A stretch of 64,000 nt of DNA from Membranihabitans maritimus (GCF_021729145.1 NZ_JAJSLW010000007.1:253409-317408), one strand, 5' to 3'; shown: positions 1 to 9,011, counted from the first letter of the stretch. The notes: generated by a model from the letters alone, not told the origin. Numbers and translations are program-made.

Positions 1-633
1 GTAGCAGCTATCATTGTTGAAGGTATCCAGGGCATAGGAGGAATACATATACCATCCAATGAATTTCTTACGGCTTGTAGAGAACTAACAAACCACCATA
101 ATTCCATATTAATTCTGGACGAAATACAAAGTGGTTACGGTCGGTCAGGAAAGTTTTTTGCACATCAATATGCCCCAGGCCTGAAACCGGATATAATCAC
201 GGTCGCCAAAGGTATGGGTAACGGATTTCCGGTCGGAGCCGTACTTATCAACCCTGAAATAGAGTCTTCATACGGACTATTGGGTACTACCTTTGGTGGC
301 AATCATCTGGCATGTGCAGCATCTCTTGCCGTATTAGAGGTAATTGAAAAAGAGAACCTTATCCTTAATGCCTATAAAATGGGTGAAATCCTTCAAAAAG
401 AACTAGCAAAAATACCCCAAATCAAACAAATAAGGGGGCTTGGCCTTATGATAGCACTGGATTTTGATTTTCCCATAAAGGATATCAGGAAAAAATTGAT
501 CTTCGATAAAAAGGTGTTTACCGGTTCCGCAAAATCGCCAAATACGATGCGAATCCTTCCACCTTTGAATATCAATATTACAGAAATTAATATTTTTATA
601 TCATCTTTAAAAGAAATAATAGAAAGTCGATGA
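1..633 (+). CDS. argD: Acetylornithine/succinylornithine aminotransferase, 3' part (5' end outside window)
   Basis: PLP-dependent class III aminotransferase that makes N-acyl-ornithine from the N-acyl-glutamate semialdehyde in arginine synthesis. The reading frame is open from base 1, so the start lies upstream of the window and only about the last 210 residues are present. Visible family features are an LDEIQSG motif (cofactor-binding Asp, codon 118-120) and TVAKGMGNG, whose Lys (codon 208-210) should carry PLP, followed by the G-T-T-F-G-G-N-H segment. The gene ends in an ATGA overlap with the succinylornithine carbamoyltransferase gene. Because that neighbour is of the acyl-ornithine type, the true acyl group is probably succinyl; this is inference. 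argG and argC are expected upstream, off the window. Confidence 0.93.
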   Translation, partial: VAAIIVEGIQGIGGIHIPSNEFLTACRELTNHHNSILILDEIQSGYGRSGKFFAHQYAPGLKPDIITVAKGMGNGFPVGAVLINPEIESSYGLLGTTFGGNHLACAASLAVLEVIEKENLILNAYKMGEILQKELAKIPQIKQIRGLGLMIALDFDFPIKDIRKKLIFDKKVFTGSAKSPNTMRILPPLNINITEINIFISSLKEIIESR

Positions 634-1568
634 ATAGTTTTTTAAATCTTGAAAACATAGAGGACATTCGGGCATTGGCCCAGGCGGGATTAGATTTGAA
701 AAATAATTCAGGTTTAGCTAATAAGCCCGGTTTGGGAAAAGTTCTTACCTGTCTTTTTCTCAATCCCAGTTTAAGGACCCGATTAAGTACTGAAATAGCT
801 GCCACCAATCTTGGGATGCATTGTATAAACCTTTCTACCGACAGCGCCTGGAAATTAGAAATGAAACCAGGAGCAAAAATGGATGGAGGAACTGCAGAAC
901 ATATTCAGGAACAAGCCATGGTCCTTAGCCAATATTCTGATATTATTGCCATCCGGGCATTTCCGGAATTAAAAGATCCCAACCAGGACTATACTAATGA
1001 TTTTATCTCCCAGTTTGCAAAATACGCTTCAAAACCTATTGTAAACCTGGAATCAGGTTCTCTCCATCCACTGCAAGGTCTGGCCGACTTAATGACCATT
1101 CTGGAGAAAAAGCAACAAGAAAAACCCAAAATCGTCCTTAGCTGGGCTCCGCACCCACGCCAACTGCCACAATCCGTAGCTAATTCCTTTAGCCAAACCA
1201 TTCAAAAAGCTGGTTTTGACCTAACCATTTGTTGCCCGGAAGGAATGGAGTTATCTGAAAAATACAACGGAAATGCAAAAGTATCCCATAGCCAGGAAGA
1301 AGCTTTCCAAAACGCTGATTTCATTTATGTAAAAAACTGGTCTTCTTATCACAATTACGGGGCCACGCTACAAGAAGAAAGCTGGATGATTACTAAAGAT
1401 AAGATGGACTTGACCAATAATGGTAAATTCATGCATTGCTTACCAGTCCGAAGGAATGTAGTCGTAGAAGACGCCGTTATCGATTCTCCCAATTCAATAA
1501 TTGACGTGCAAGTACAAAACAGAGTTTTTGCTGCACAAAGTGTCCTTAAATCGATTTTGGAACATTAA
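630..1568 (+). CDS. argF': N-succinyl-L-ornithine carbamoyltransferase (SOTCase-type)
   Basis: Transfers carbamoyl from carbamoyl phosphate to an N-acylated ornithine, giving N-acyl-citrulline. At 312 residues it matches the Bacteroides SOTCase family. Carbamoyl-phosphate motif SLRTR is at residues 47-51, HPLQ at 146-149 and the acyl-ornithine-type HCLPVRRN at 269-276; ordinary ornithine carbamoyltransferases have HCLP followed by a different tail. The start ATG overlaps the argD stop (ATGA), which suggests translational coupling. From memory of the two crystallised relatives, the residue that sets acyl specificity is Pro in succinyl enzymes and Glu in acetyl enzymes. Here the aligned residue in MDGGTAEH is Ala89. 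Succinyl use is therefore likely, but not proven. Confidence 0.9.
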   Translation: MNSFLNLENIEDIRALAQAGLDLKNNSGLANKPGLGKVLTCLFLNPSLRTRLSTEIAATNLGMHCINLSTDSAWKLEMKPGAKMDGGTAEHIQEQAMVLSQYSDIIAIRAFPELKDPNQDYTNDFISQFAKYASKPIVNLESGSLHPLQGLADLMTILEKKQQEKPKIVLSWAPHPRQLPQSVANSFSQTIQKAGFDLTICCPEGMELSEKYNGNAKVSHSQEEAFQNADFIYVKNWSSYHNYGATLQEESWMITKDKMDLTNNGKFMHCLPVRRNVVVEDAVIDSPNSIIDVQVQNRVFAAQSVLKSILEH

Positions 1569-1599
1569 CATTAATTCTAAGGCTAAACTGTATGTTGTT

Positions 1600-2385
1600 A
1601 TGAAAGAAAAATTAACCGTAATAAAAATAGGTGGGGCTCTCCTGGAATCTGAAAGTACCTTACAGGACCTTTCGAATTTGATAAAAAAGATCGCAGGAAA
1701 TAAAATTGTCGTGCACGGGGGCGGGAAAAAAGCTACGGAAATAAGTGAAAGGTTGGGCCTGGAAATTAAACTTTTTGAAGGAAGAAGAATTACTGACCGT
1801 GAGACTCTTGACGTCGCCACTATGGTATATGCCGGGTTATACAATAAACAATTGGTAGCTCAGTTTCAAAAAAATGATATCAAAAGCCTGGGATTGAGTG
1901 GTGCCGACCTTAATTTGATAAAATCTAGAAAAAGGCCGGTGCGAGCTATTGATTATGGTTACGTAGGAGATATTGTCAATATCAATACTGATGCCATTCA
2001 GGATTTACTCAACCTGGATGTAGTACCGGTCTTCTGCGCCATCACTCACGATAATGATGGTCAATTACTTAATACCAATGCTGATACTATTGCCACTTTA
2101 TTGTCAACCCACCTCACGGATTATTACGATGTAGATCTCTTTTACTGTATGGACAAACCAGGTGTCATGGATGACCCCGATGATGAAACTTCTCTTATTA
2201 GTGAAGTTAATTACAAGCTTTATAAAACTCTAAAAATGGAGGAAAAAATCAAGCTTGGCCTTATTCCGAAAATGGATAATGCGTTTTACGCTCTCGTCAA
2301 TGACGTCGAAAATGTATGGATCTCCAACCTGGAAGGACTTCTTTCCTATCCTGATATAAAAGGCAGCAAAATATGTCAGCACTAG
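1600..2385 (+). CDS. argB: N-acetylglutamate kinase family (acylglutamate kinase)
   Basis: Amino-acid kinase that phosphorylates N-acylglutamate, the second arginine pathway step. The protein has 261 residues. The N-terminal KIGGALLE strand-loop binds phosphate, VHGGGKKA is the second glycine-rich loop, and the SGADLNLI region and C-terminal LGLIPKMDNA match the family. I chose the ATG at 1600 because the protein then begins MKEKLTVIKIGG, the usual N-terminus; a longer open frame back to 1501 would overlap the preceding gene and adds an unrelated leader. It lies 31 bases after argF' and overlaps the start of argE by 13 bases. Substrate may be N-succinylglutamate, given the SOTCase-type neighbour. 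Confidence 0.92.
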   Translation: MKEKLTVIKIGGALLESESTLQDLSNLIKKIAGNKIVVHGGGKKATEISERLGLEIKLFEGRRITDRETLDVATMVYAGLYNKQLVAQFQKNDIKSLGLSGADLNLIKSRKRPVRAIDYGYVGDIVNINTDAIQDLLNLDVVPVFCAITHDNDGQLLNTNADTIATLLSTHLTDYYDVDLFYCMDKPGVMDDPDDETSLISEVNYKLYKTLKMEEKIKLGLIPKMDNAFYALVNDVENVWISNLEGLLSYPDIKGSKICQH

Positions 2386-3437
2386 ATGTAGCGATTGAGT
2401 TGTTAAGCCGATTGATCAAAACCCCTTCGTTTAGCAGGGAAGAAAATCAAACTGCTGATATAATCCATCAACATTTGGTAGATACAGGATCAAATCCCTA
2501 CCGAATTAAAAACAATGTGATCGCAAAAAATACTTACTGGGACGACGAACTTCCAATATTATTATTGAATTCACATCACGATACGGTCAAACCTGCCAAA
2601 AGTTACACAAATGATCCCTTTTCTCCGGAAATTAAGGATGGAAAACTGTTTGGTTTGGGCTCCAATGATGCTGGAGGGGCACTTGTTTCGCTAATACAGA
2701 CATTTAATCGCTTCTGTGACTACGATAACCTTCCATTTAATCTTCTATTAATTGCTTCTGCGGAAGAAGAAATTTCAGGCGTCAATGGAATTGCCCTCGC
2801 ACTTGAATCCTTTCCGGAGATAATGGGAGGAATAGTTGGGGAACCAACGCTGATGGAAGCAGCTGTAGCGGAAAGGGGCCTAATGGTAGTCGATGGGATG
2901 TCAAAAGGTAAATCTGGACATGCTGCCCGCCAGGAAGGTATCAATGCTATCTACAAAGGAATCGAGGCGATTGAAGAAATAAAAAATATATTATTTGATC
3001 GCAAATCGCAATATCTGCCGGATACTCAGGCCGTTGTTACGCAAATAAATGCAGGTAGCCAACACAATGTAGTACCGGACCAATGTACTTTTGTAATTGA
3101 CGTCAGGGTAAACGAATTGTATAGTAACCGTGAGGTTTTTGCTATCCTTGAGAAAAATTGTTCTGCCGAACTCAAAGCTCGTTCCTTCAGGCTCAATCCT
3201 TCTCGCCTTCCAAAAGAACACGTTTTATTCCGAACTATCCAACATTTACAAATTCCCACCTACGGCTCTCCCACCTTAAGCGACCAGGCGTTAATGCCCT
3301 TCCCTACCCTGAAAATGGGACCGGGAGATTCCGCACGTTCGCATACGGCAGATGAGTTTATTTTTGTACAGGAAATTGAAGAAGGTATCCATAGATATCA
3401 GGCCCTTATTAATGAATTAATAAAAACAGTTTCATGA
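2373..3437 (+). CDS. argE: M20 family deacylase (acetylornithine/acylcitrulline deacetylase)
   Basis: Zinc-dependent M20 amidohydrolase, 354 residues. In this type of operon its likely role is to remove the acyl group from N-acyl-citrulline, one step later than the classical ArgE. Metal ligands are visible: NSHHDT (His68/69, Asp70), GSNDAGG (Asp99), the SAEEEISG cluster (Glu131-133, general base and ligand) and VGEPT. The dimerisation domain follows in the middle, and SDQALMPF plus a late SARSHTADE segment supplies the last His. It overlaps argB by 13 bases and argH by four bases (ATGA), so expression is very probably coupled. Assignment to acylcitrulline rather than acylornithine is inferred from context. 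Confidence 0.88.
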   Translation: MSALDVAIELLSRLIKTPSFSREENQTADIIHQHLVDTGSNPYRIKNNVIAKNTYWDDELPILLLNSHHDTVKPAKSYTNDPFSPEIKDGKLFGLGSNDAGGALVSLIQTFNRFCDYDNLPFNLLLIASAEEEISGVNGIALALESFPEIMGGIVGEPTLMEAAVAERGLMVVDGMSKGKSGHAARQEGINAIYKGIEAIEEIKNILFDRKSQYLPDTQAVVTQINAGSQHNVVPDQCTFVIDVRVNELYSNREVFAILEKNCSAELKARSFRLNPSRLPKEHVLFRTIQHLQIPTYGSPTLSDQALMPFPTLKMGPGDSARSHTADEFIFVQEIEEGIHRYQALINELIKTVS

Positions 3438-4777
3438 GCAAACTATGGTCGAAAGATAATTCCATCAACAAAGAAATCGAAAAATTTACAATAGGTAAAG
3501 ATGCCGAAATCGACGTTTATCTAGCTGAATATGATATTCAGGGAAGCATAGCCCATTCTATAATGTTGTATGAGTGTGAAATTATTTCAAAAAAAGATTT
3601 ACAGGAAATTCTCCAGGGTCTCTTCGAGATTTATACCGATGTCAAAGCAGGGAATTTTTCGATCCAACCGGGAATAGAAGATGTCCACTCGCAAGTAGAA
3701 ATATTACTGACTGAAAAAATTGGAGACGCAGGAAAACGAATGCACACAGCCCGTAGCAGAAATGACCAGGTTCTGGTGGATTTAAAAATGTACTACCGTC
3801 AATGGTTACTGGAAATAGCCGATAAAACGGAGGTCTTAATTCGTCAATTAGTAGAAGCATCTGAAAAATACAAGAATATTTTAATGCCGGGCTATACCCA
3901 CATGCAAGTCGCCATGCCATCATCTTTTGGGCTGTGGCTCGGGGGATACGCCGAAACCCTGATTCAGGATTACGCCCAAATTAGGAATGTCCTGGAAGTT
4001 ATCAATTACAATCCCCTGGGGTCTGCGGCAGGTTATGGATCTTCTTTCCCCATCAACCGGAAAAGGACTTCAGAACTTTTGCAATTCAAAGACTTGGAGT
4101 ACAATTCTATCAGTGCTTCCATGAACCGTGGAAAAACTGAATATTTAATAGCCACTGCTCTATCCTCAGCATCTATTTCCCTTGGGAAGTTTTGCATGGA
4201 TATCTGCCTGTACAACTCCCAAAATTTCGGTTTCCTTACCCTACCCGATGAATATACAACAGGGTCCAGTATAATGCCACACAAAAAAAATCCGGACGTT
4301 TTTGAACTATTGCGCGCTAAATTCAACAACCTGACTGCACTGCCAGCTGAAATAGCTACCGTCTTACAAAATTTACCAACAGGGTATCACCGGGATTATC
4401 AATTGTTAAAAGAGGTGATCTTTCCAAAACTATCCACTTTTGAATCCTGCATTAATATTCTAACTTTCGTTATTGACAAAATCGAAGTTAAAGACGAATT
4501 AATGAAAAGCCCCGTCTATTCACAAGCTTTTTCAGTAGAAATGATCAAGGAAAAAGTAGATAAAGGAATGCCTTTTAGGGATGCATATTTAGCGGTCAAA
4601 AAGGAATTGGAACAAGGAATGGAAACGCAACCCGAATTAAACCACACGCATGAAGGAAGTATCGGAAACCTGCAAAATGACAACATTATCGCCAAGCTGG
4701 AAGATGTGAAGTTAAGGTTTACGGAATATGATTTTTCTCAAGTAGAAAAGAACCTAAAAGGGTACAAGATAGGGTAA
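3434..4777 (+). CDS. argH: Argininosuccinate lyase
   Basis: Fumarase/aspartase superfamily enzyme that splits argininosuccinate into arginine and fumarate, the last step of the pathway. The protein has 447 residues, normal for the family. Conserved regions are HTARSRNDQ (104-112), the GYTHMQ region (His156, catalytic region) and the signature loop GSSIMPHKKN (277-286), which carries the catalytic serine. The first ATG overlaps the argE stop. It is the last gene of the operon; the following 700 bases hold no intact gene. No clear T-run terminator was found immediately downstream. Confidence 0.95.
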   Translation: MSKLWSKDNSINKEIEKFTIGKDAEIDVYLAEYDIQGSIAHSIMLYECEIISKKDLQEILQGLFEIYTDVKAGNFSIQPGIEDVHSQVEILLTEKIGDAGKRMHTARSRNDQVLVDLKMYYRQWLLEIADKTEVLIRQLVEASEKYKNILMPGYTHMQVAMPSSFGLWLGGYAETLIQDYAQIRNVLEVINYNPLGSAAGYGSSFPINRKRTSELLQFKDLEYNSISASMNRGKTEYLIATALSSASISLGKFCMDICLYNSQNFGFLTLPDEYTTGSSIMPHKKNPDVFELLRAKFNNLTALPAEIATVLQNLPTGYHRDYQLLKEVIFPKLSTFESCINILTFVIDKIEVKDELMKSPVYSQAFSVEMIKEKVDKGMPFRDAYLAVKKELEQGMETQPELNHTHEGSIGNLQNDNIIAKLEDVKLRFTEYDFSQVEKNLKGYKIG

Positions 4778-5012
4778 CCTGCGGAGAAAAAGGAAAGAGG
4801 GAGCTCTCTCAGCTAAATGCAATTTTCTTTTCAATCCAAATATCTATCCAAACCCTGCGCCCCTTATAGTATACGATAAATATTTAAGGTGTTTTTCTGT
4901 AACTTTCTAGTTCTAAATGCCACAGGCAAATAAAAGCTGAATATTCAGGTTTAAAGCAAATAAATCTCCATCTTTACCAGTTTGCTCATCTATCTATTAT
5001 CAGTCCATTCTT
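4778..5012. other. Gene-free spacer after argH
   Basis: No open frame with codon bias or recognisable domain was seen here. A short GGAGCTCTCTC stretch about 20 bases after the argH stop could form a weak hairpin but has no T-run. This stretch, the regulator relic that follows and the next 150 bases make up the 710-base gap between argH and gldC. Confidence 0.5.
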
Positions 5013-5335
5013 CTATATCAATACAATACCTTCACTCAGATGCAGTTCTGTCTTCAGACGACTTTTGGTCCTATAGACGTCATTCTGACATATCCCCAAC
5101 ATCCTTGCCGTTTCCCCAGCTGTCAAATGCCTTCTGGTAAGAGCCATAAACCGTATTTTAGCAGGACTCAATTCAGGAAATTTTTTCTATGCCTTGATAG
5201 ATAAACCCGAATAAACATTTTCAAATAGTCTTCTAAATTTCTCCCAATCCTCTTTCGAAAAAATTGTTCTTTCGGACAAAGCCTCTTTTAATATATTGTC
5301 TTTAATAACGTCGGAAAGATAGTGTGGAAAGGCAT
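5013..5335 (-). pseudogene. Remnant of a LuxR-type (TPR/sensor-HTH) regulator C-terminus
   Basis: Reading the minus strand from about 5335 to a stop at 5013-5015 gives a typical C-terminus of Bacteroidota regulators with a LuxR-like helix-turn-helix: KEDWEKFRRLFENVY, then KKFPELSPAKIRF, then LTAGETARMLGICQNDVYR and a basic RLKTEL end. The frame is broken by an in-frame TAG at 5187-5189 (58 codons before the stop) and there is no sensor or TPR part upstream. The family normally continues without a break between the helix before PEL and the HTH. I therefore call it a decayed gene. Homology is from motif memory, not a search. Confidence 0.6.
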
Positions 5336-5487
5336 CGCATAGGATGTATCAGAAATTGAACTGGAGCAACAAGATGACGGCTTATATATTATTCAGGTTG
5401 TTAATCAGAAAAATTAAGAGCTATAAAAGAATTCTAGTGATTAGGAAGTAAAGATGTGGAAAGTTGAGGTTTTTGGGTAATATCGTA

Positions 5488-5826
5488 TCATTCCTCCGGT
5501 TTAATTATTTCGGTTTCCTGCCCAAAAAAATTGGCAAATTCTACCATGTGGTTAGCTAATTTTGAATTGTTCGTGGCTCTATGGTAAGAATCAGCCATAG
5601 TTCGCAAAGTCTGGAATACAAATTTATCCATTTCATCGACGCGAAGATCTTTGGTCCAAAGATCCATTTTCATGGTCTCTTCACTCTCTGTATCAAAAAG
5701 GGAAAGAAAAATACTTTTCACTTCTTTGAAATTCTTTTCCGGACTGTCTTCAGCTCTCCATTCAATCTTTTGGGGTACGCGGTCTTCTCCCAATTCTACT
5801 ACAATATCTATTTTCGATTTTTTCAT
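5488..5826 (-). CDS. gldC: Gliding motility protein GldC
   Basis: Small soluble protein of 112 residues found in Bacteroidota, originally linked to gliding in Flavobacterium johnsoniae; its biochemical role is not known. The beginning (KIDIVVELGEDRVPQKIEW), the middle LDLWTKDLRVDEM-type segment and the FANFFGQETEII end fit the family over its full length. It is the last of three minus-strand genes (lrp, TraB-like, gldC) separated by 16 and 30 bases, a likely transcription unit. The core gld/spr secretion genes are not in this window, which is common because gldC is often apart from them. Confidence 0.85.
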   Translation of the reverse strand: MKKSKIDIVVELGEDRVPQKIEWRAEDSPEKNFKEVKSIFLSLFDTESEETMKMDLWTKDLRVDEMDKFVFQTLRTMADSYHRATNNSKLANHMVEFANFFGQETEIIKPEE

Positions 5827-5856
5827 ACTCAGTAAATTCTATTTTATTGACTAATT

Positions 5857-6648
5857 CTACAAATATACTGGCTGAACATTAAAACCACCGTGTTTTAGTA
5901 GTCGTAAAACTCCGCTATAACCAAATAAATGGGCAGCACCTACACCGACAAAAGCTTCTGTATTTTCCAACTCATGTAATAATAAGCTGGCCATATTATC
6001 ATTTCTGCGATATAATAGCATTTTCCGCAATTTCCCCAATTGCTTCTTGGAACACTGATACAACTTACGTGTATCCTTATTTTCATAATACCGCATCAAA
6101 TTCAGCATTTGCCTTTTGGCTTTTGCAGGATGGGCTGCTAATTTGGATAGCGCTTTTAATTGCAATTCCATAGGAATCTTATTAAAAATTTGAATTTGTT
6201 GATCTGCACTCTCCAAATATCGAAGATCTTTATTTTTTTCCTTAGCAAAGTTATAAAGAACTTGATCTAAAATAAAATCCGAGTTAGATTCCACTACTGA
6301 AGTCAACAGGAAATTAGTAATGATCATGGGATAAAATTGCTTCAAACCTTCAATATCAATTTTGAAGGATTTCAACAATATTTCTCGGATCTTGCGGTAC
6401 TTTTCTCTTTTAAAGTAGTCTTCAACAGTCTTGTTTTTCGGTAACACCTGACTATTGTACACTGCCGACATATTGCCGCTATCCAGATCAAGTTCTGAAT
6501 AATATACATTTTGTTCCAGAATCTTAGACTTCAAATATTCAAGATCCCTAAAGGCCACCTCATTACGCACGTGCATAGTACCAAAAAGATAGGAAACCCT
6601 GCCCTGCCCGGATTCAACTTTCCATAATAGGGAATTATTCAAAGTCAA
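5857..6648 (-). CDS. TraB/GumN family protein
   Basis: 263-residue protein of the TraB/GumN/Tiki superfamily, whose members are metal-dependent proteases or erythromycin-esterase-like folds; the role here is unknown. Family hallmarks are an N-terminal SYLFGTMHVRNE (GTxH motif), an acidic SELDLD segment and a C-terminal AFVGVGAAHLFG followed by GVLRLLKHGGFNV. The start codon is TTG: an in-frame stop lies two codons upstream and no ATG precedes the conserved region. Unlike many relatives no signal peptide is visible, so it may be cytoplasmic. It follows the Lrp regulator gene by 16 bases and probably shares its transcript. Confidence 0.8.
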   Translation of the reverse strand: MTLNNSLLWKVESGQGRVSYLFGTMHVRNEVAFRDLEYLKSKILEQNVYYSELDLDSGNMSAVYNSQVLPKNKTVEDYFKREKYRKIREILLKSFKIDIEGLKQFYPMIITNFLLTSVVESNSDFILDQVLYNFAKEKNKDLRYLESADQQIQIFNKIPMELQLKALSKLAAHPAKAKRQMLNLMRYYENKDTRKLYQCSKKQLGKLRKMLLYRRNDNMASLLLHELENTEAFVGVGAAHLFGYSGVLRLLKHGGFNVQPVYL

Positions 6649-6664
6649 TACCTAATTTATATCT

Positions 6665-7147
6665 TTAGTTTGATCCGTAATCAAACGGCAGTACTTTAGA
6701 ATCTTTTACCTGAGAAAGAGTCATAAGCGTTTTAAGGCGCTCTATTTCATCAATTTTAGATAATGTTCTGAACAACAATTCTTCATAGCTTGGAATATCT
6801 TTACAAACTATTTTCATCAATGCATCAGCCTCACCGGTAATGATATAACATTCTACGACCTCGTCAATGCTTTTGATCTTTTTCAAAAAATTATCCAATG
6901 CATTCTCTTTGTGCCATGCTATATCAACAAGTAGATACGTTTGCACACTCAATCCAATTGAAGAATTGTTTACTTTTGCATGATAACTGGAAAGAACGTT
7001 TTGGTTTTCCAATTTTTTCACCCTTTCCAAGGTTGGAGCTGGTGACAGACCAATTCTTTTTGACAAGTCAAGATTTGTTATCTTGCAGTTTTCCTGTAAA
7101 ATTTTAATGATTTTTTTGTCTATTGCATCCAATTTAACTTCAGACAT
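6665..7147 (-). CDS. Lrp/AsnC family transcriptional regulator
   Basis: 160-residue feast/famine regulator. The N-terminal third has the winged helix-turn-helix (DKKIIKILQENCKITNLDLSKRIGLSPAPTLERV-type pattern, shown in part) and the rest is the RAM ligand-binding domain with CYIITGEADALMKI. These proteins bind amino acids and control amino-acid metabolism genes. A glutamate dehydrogenase gene lies immediately upstream on the same strand, 273 bases away, and is a plausible target by position only. The start ATG at 7147 is preceded by a promoter-like TATCTTTG at 7189-7196. Confidence 0.9.
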   Translation of the reverse strand: MSEVKLDAIDKKIIKILQENCKITNLDLSKRIGLSPAPTLERVKKLENQNVLSSYHAKVNNSSIGLSVQTYLLVDIAWHKENALDNFLKKIKSIDEVVECYIITGEADALMKIVCKDIPSYEELLFRTLSKIDEIERLKTLMTLSQVKDSKVLPFDYGSN

Positions 7148-7188
7148 ATCTTCGATTTTAATGATTAAAAGCTATTCAATTTCGAAAG

Positions 7189-7219
7189 CAAAGATAGAAT
7201 AATATTTAGTATATGTAAA
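7189..7219 (-). promoter_or_regulatory. Bacteroidota-type promoter for the Lrp regulator
   Basis: On the minus strand TATCTTTG (7189-7196) fits the -7 consensus TAnnTTTG, and TTTA at 7216-7219 lies 19 bases upstream in the -33 position. The start codon is 41 bases downstream. Pattern match only. Confidence 0.5.
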
Positions 7220-7420
7220 ATTTCAAGAATAATATATTGTTAAAACAATGTTTAAATTTTAACAATCATCAATAAAAATGTTTACAATTTGTTATTAATC
7301 ACCATTCTATATATGTTAAGCCAACAATAGGAAACAAATAATGATTGGATTTTTACCATATTAAGGAAAGGATAGAAAAATACTCCAACAAAATAAATGT
7401 ACGGACATTTAAATTCCACA

Positions 7421-8839
7421 TCACGGGAAAACACCCAATTGGGTATAGTCCATGGCTACCTTTTTTATGGCTACGGCAAAAGCTGCTGTTCTTAAATCCG
7501 GAATATTCTGTTTTTTCATTTGGGTCCTTATTTGAGTGTAGGCATTGACCATTGTTTCTTCCAGTCCCGAGCGCACCAGATCAATCTCATCGCCTCCTCT
7601 TGTCAGAACAGATTTTTCTCGTTCAGACACTTTTTTACCTGTCATCCTTTCCACTAATTCAACGAGGTTCTGGTATGTTTCCTGATTAAAGCGTTTGTCT
7701 AATCTTCCAAAACGAACGTGGTCCAAATTTTTCAACCACTCAAAATAAGAAACGGTAACCCCTCCAGCATTCGCATAAAAATCAGGAATTATAACAATTC
7801 CTTTATCAAGAATGATCTGTTCTGCATCTGAGGTCACTGGTCCATTGGCTGCTTCTGCTATAACCTTTGCACGAACCTTATGGGCATTTTCTTCGTGAAT
7901 TTGATTTTCCAGGGCAGCTGGTATAAGTACATCACAATCAATAAATAAAGCCTCTTTACGTTCCTTCAATTCCTCAGAGCCCGGGAATCCCAGTATAGAT
8001 CCTGTTTTAGCCCTGTGCCTCAACAACTTCTTGATATCAATACCGTCTTTTTTGTAAATTGCTCCTTCATATTCTGCAACCGCAATAATTTTCATTCCGC
8101 CTTCTTCCTGACAAATAGACCCCGTATAGGAACCTACATTTCCCAAACCCTGGATAACTACAGTTTTATCGTAGGTACCGGGTTCTACACCTATTTTTTT
8201 TGTCATTTCAGGATCATTTAATAGCTCCCGAATAGCATAATAAACACCCCTCCCAGTCGCTTCGGTCCTACCATTTATTCCGTTCAACTGCACAGGCTTT
8301 CCGGTCACACATGCAATAGCATTGATATCTTCTTCACAAAGCAATCGGTAAGTATCCAGAATCCACCCCATTTCACGCGGACCTGTACCATAATCAGGTG
8401 CAGGGACATCAATTCCCGGTCCGATAAAATTCTTTCTTATCAATTCGGTAGTATACCTCCTCGTTACTTTCTCCAACTGTGAAGGGGTATACTGCCGGGG
8501 ACTAATTCTTACTCCACCTTTAGCCCCTCCGAAAGGGACGTCTACCAAAGCACATTTATATGTCATAAGTGCAGCCAATGCCATCACTTCTTCCTGATTC
8601 ACCTTGGAACTATAACGAATTCCACCCTTCGTGGGCAAGCGGTGATGGGAATGCTGAACACGGTATGCCTCCAGCACTTCATACTTACTTCCTATTTTTA
8701 CCGGGAACCGCATTTTGTAGACGGAATTACACGCTTTGATCTGATCGAGAATTCCCTGGTTGACTTTTGTGTATTCTGCAGCTTTATCAAAATGCCTGGA
8801 TACACTCTCAAAAAAATTACGTTCAATCTCCTTGGCCAT
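7421..8839 (-). CDS. gdhA: Glutamate dehydrogenase (Glu/Leu/Phe/Val dehydrogenase family)
   Basis: NAD(P)-dependent oxidative deamination of glutamate, or the reverse reaction. The 472-residue protein carries PTKGGIRYS, the ALMTYKCALVDVPFGGAKGG active-site region with the catalytic Lys, APDYGTGPREM and a Rossmann motif VVIQGLGNVGS. It belongs to the clade with the sequence GIDVPAPDYGT, which uses NAD or NADP; cofactor choice is not clear. Its ATG lies inside the end of the ccmD gene (17-base overlap), so it is probably translated from the cytochrome-biogenesis transcript. An Lrp-family regulator gene follows. Confidence 0.92.
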   Translation of the reverse strand: MAKEIERNFFESVSRHFDKAAEYTKVNQGILDQIKACNSVYKMRFPVKIGSKYEVLEAYRVQHSHHRLPTKGGIRYSSKVNQEEVMALAALMTYKCALVDVPFGGAKGGVRISPRQYTPSQLEKVTRRYTTELIRKNFIGPGIDVPAPDYGTGPREMGWILDTYRLLCEEDINAIACVTGKPVQLNGINGRTEATGRGVYYAIRELLNDPEMTKKIGVEPGTYDKTVVIQGLGNVGSYTGSICQEEGGMKIIAVAEYEGAIYKKDGIDIKKLLRHRAKTGSILGFPGSEELKERKEALFIDCDVLIPAALENQIHEENAHKVRAKVIAEAANGPVTSDAEQIILDKGIVIIPDFYANAGGVTVSYFEWLKNLDHVRFGRLDKRFNQETYQNLVELVERMTGKKVSEREKSVLTRGGDEIDLVRSGLEETMVNAYTQIRTQMKKQNIPDLRTAAFAVAIKKVAMDYTQLGVFP

Positions 8840-9011
8840 GTTTCACCTTTTTTTCCAATTTTTGAATTTTCTTATCCAGTGAGTATAGATAAAGAAATAA
8901 TCCAATTAGTATTAATATAATAACAGCTACTACTACATACATTTTTCCCATGTTATGCATAAAGTCACTAGCCATTACCATAGAAAATTGTTTTATTATA
9001 TTATTAAACAT
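8823..9011 (-). CDS. ccmD: CcmD-like small membrane protein
   Basis: 62-residue protein with one membrane helix (about residues 22-42, VVVAVIILILIGLFLYLY) followed by a basic, coiled-coil-prone tail LDKKIQKLEKKVK. Size, topology and position right after ccmC fit the CcmD family, which helps release holo-CcmE from the CcmABC heme exporter. Sequence conservation in this family is weak, so the call rests on context. The GKMYVVVAV start of the helix is usual for Bacteroidota CcmD-like proteins. It overlaps gdhA by 17 bases. Confidence 0.75.
   Translation of the reverse strand: MFNNIIKQFSMVMASDFMHNMGKMYVVVAVIILILIGLFLYLYSLDKKIQKLEKKVKHGQGD

Noticed and set aside
4791..4812. GGAGCTCTCTC shared between the argH downstream spacer and the right edge near 63830
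   Set aside because: Only 11 bases match and the flanks are unrelated, so it is most likely chance.
5343..5417. A plus-strand frame reading like the end of a type IX sorting domain (GLYIIQVVNQ)
   Set aside because: Only 24 codons, overlaps the region beside the LuxR relic and has no upstream domain; chance cannot be excluded.
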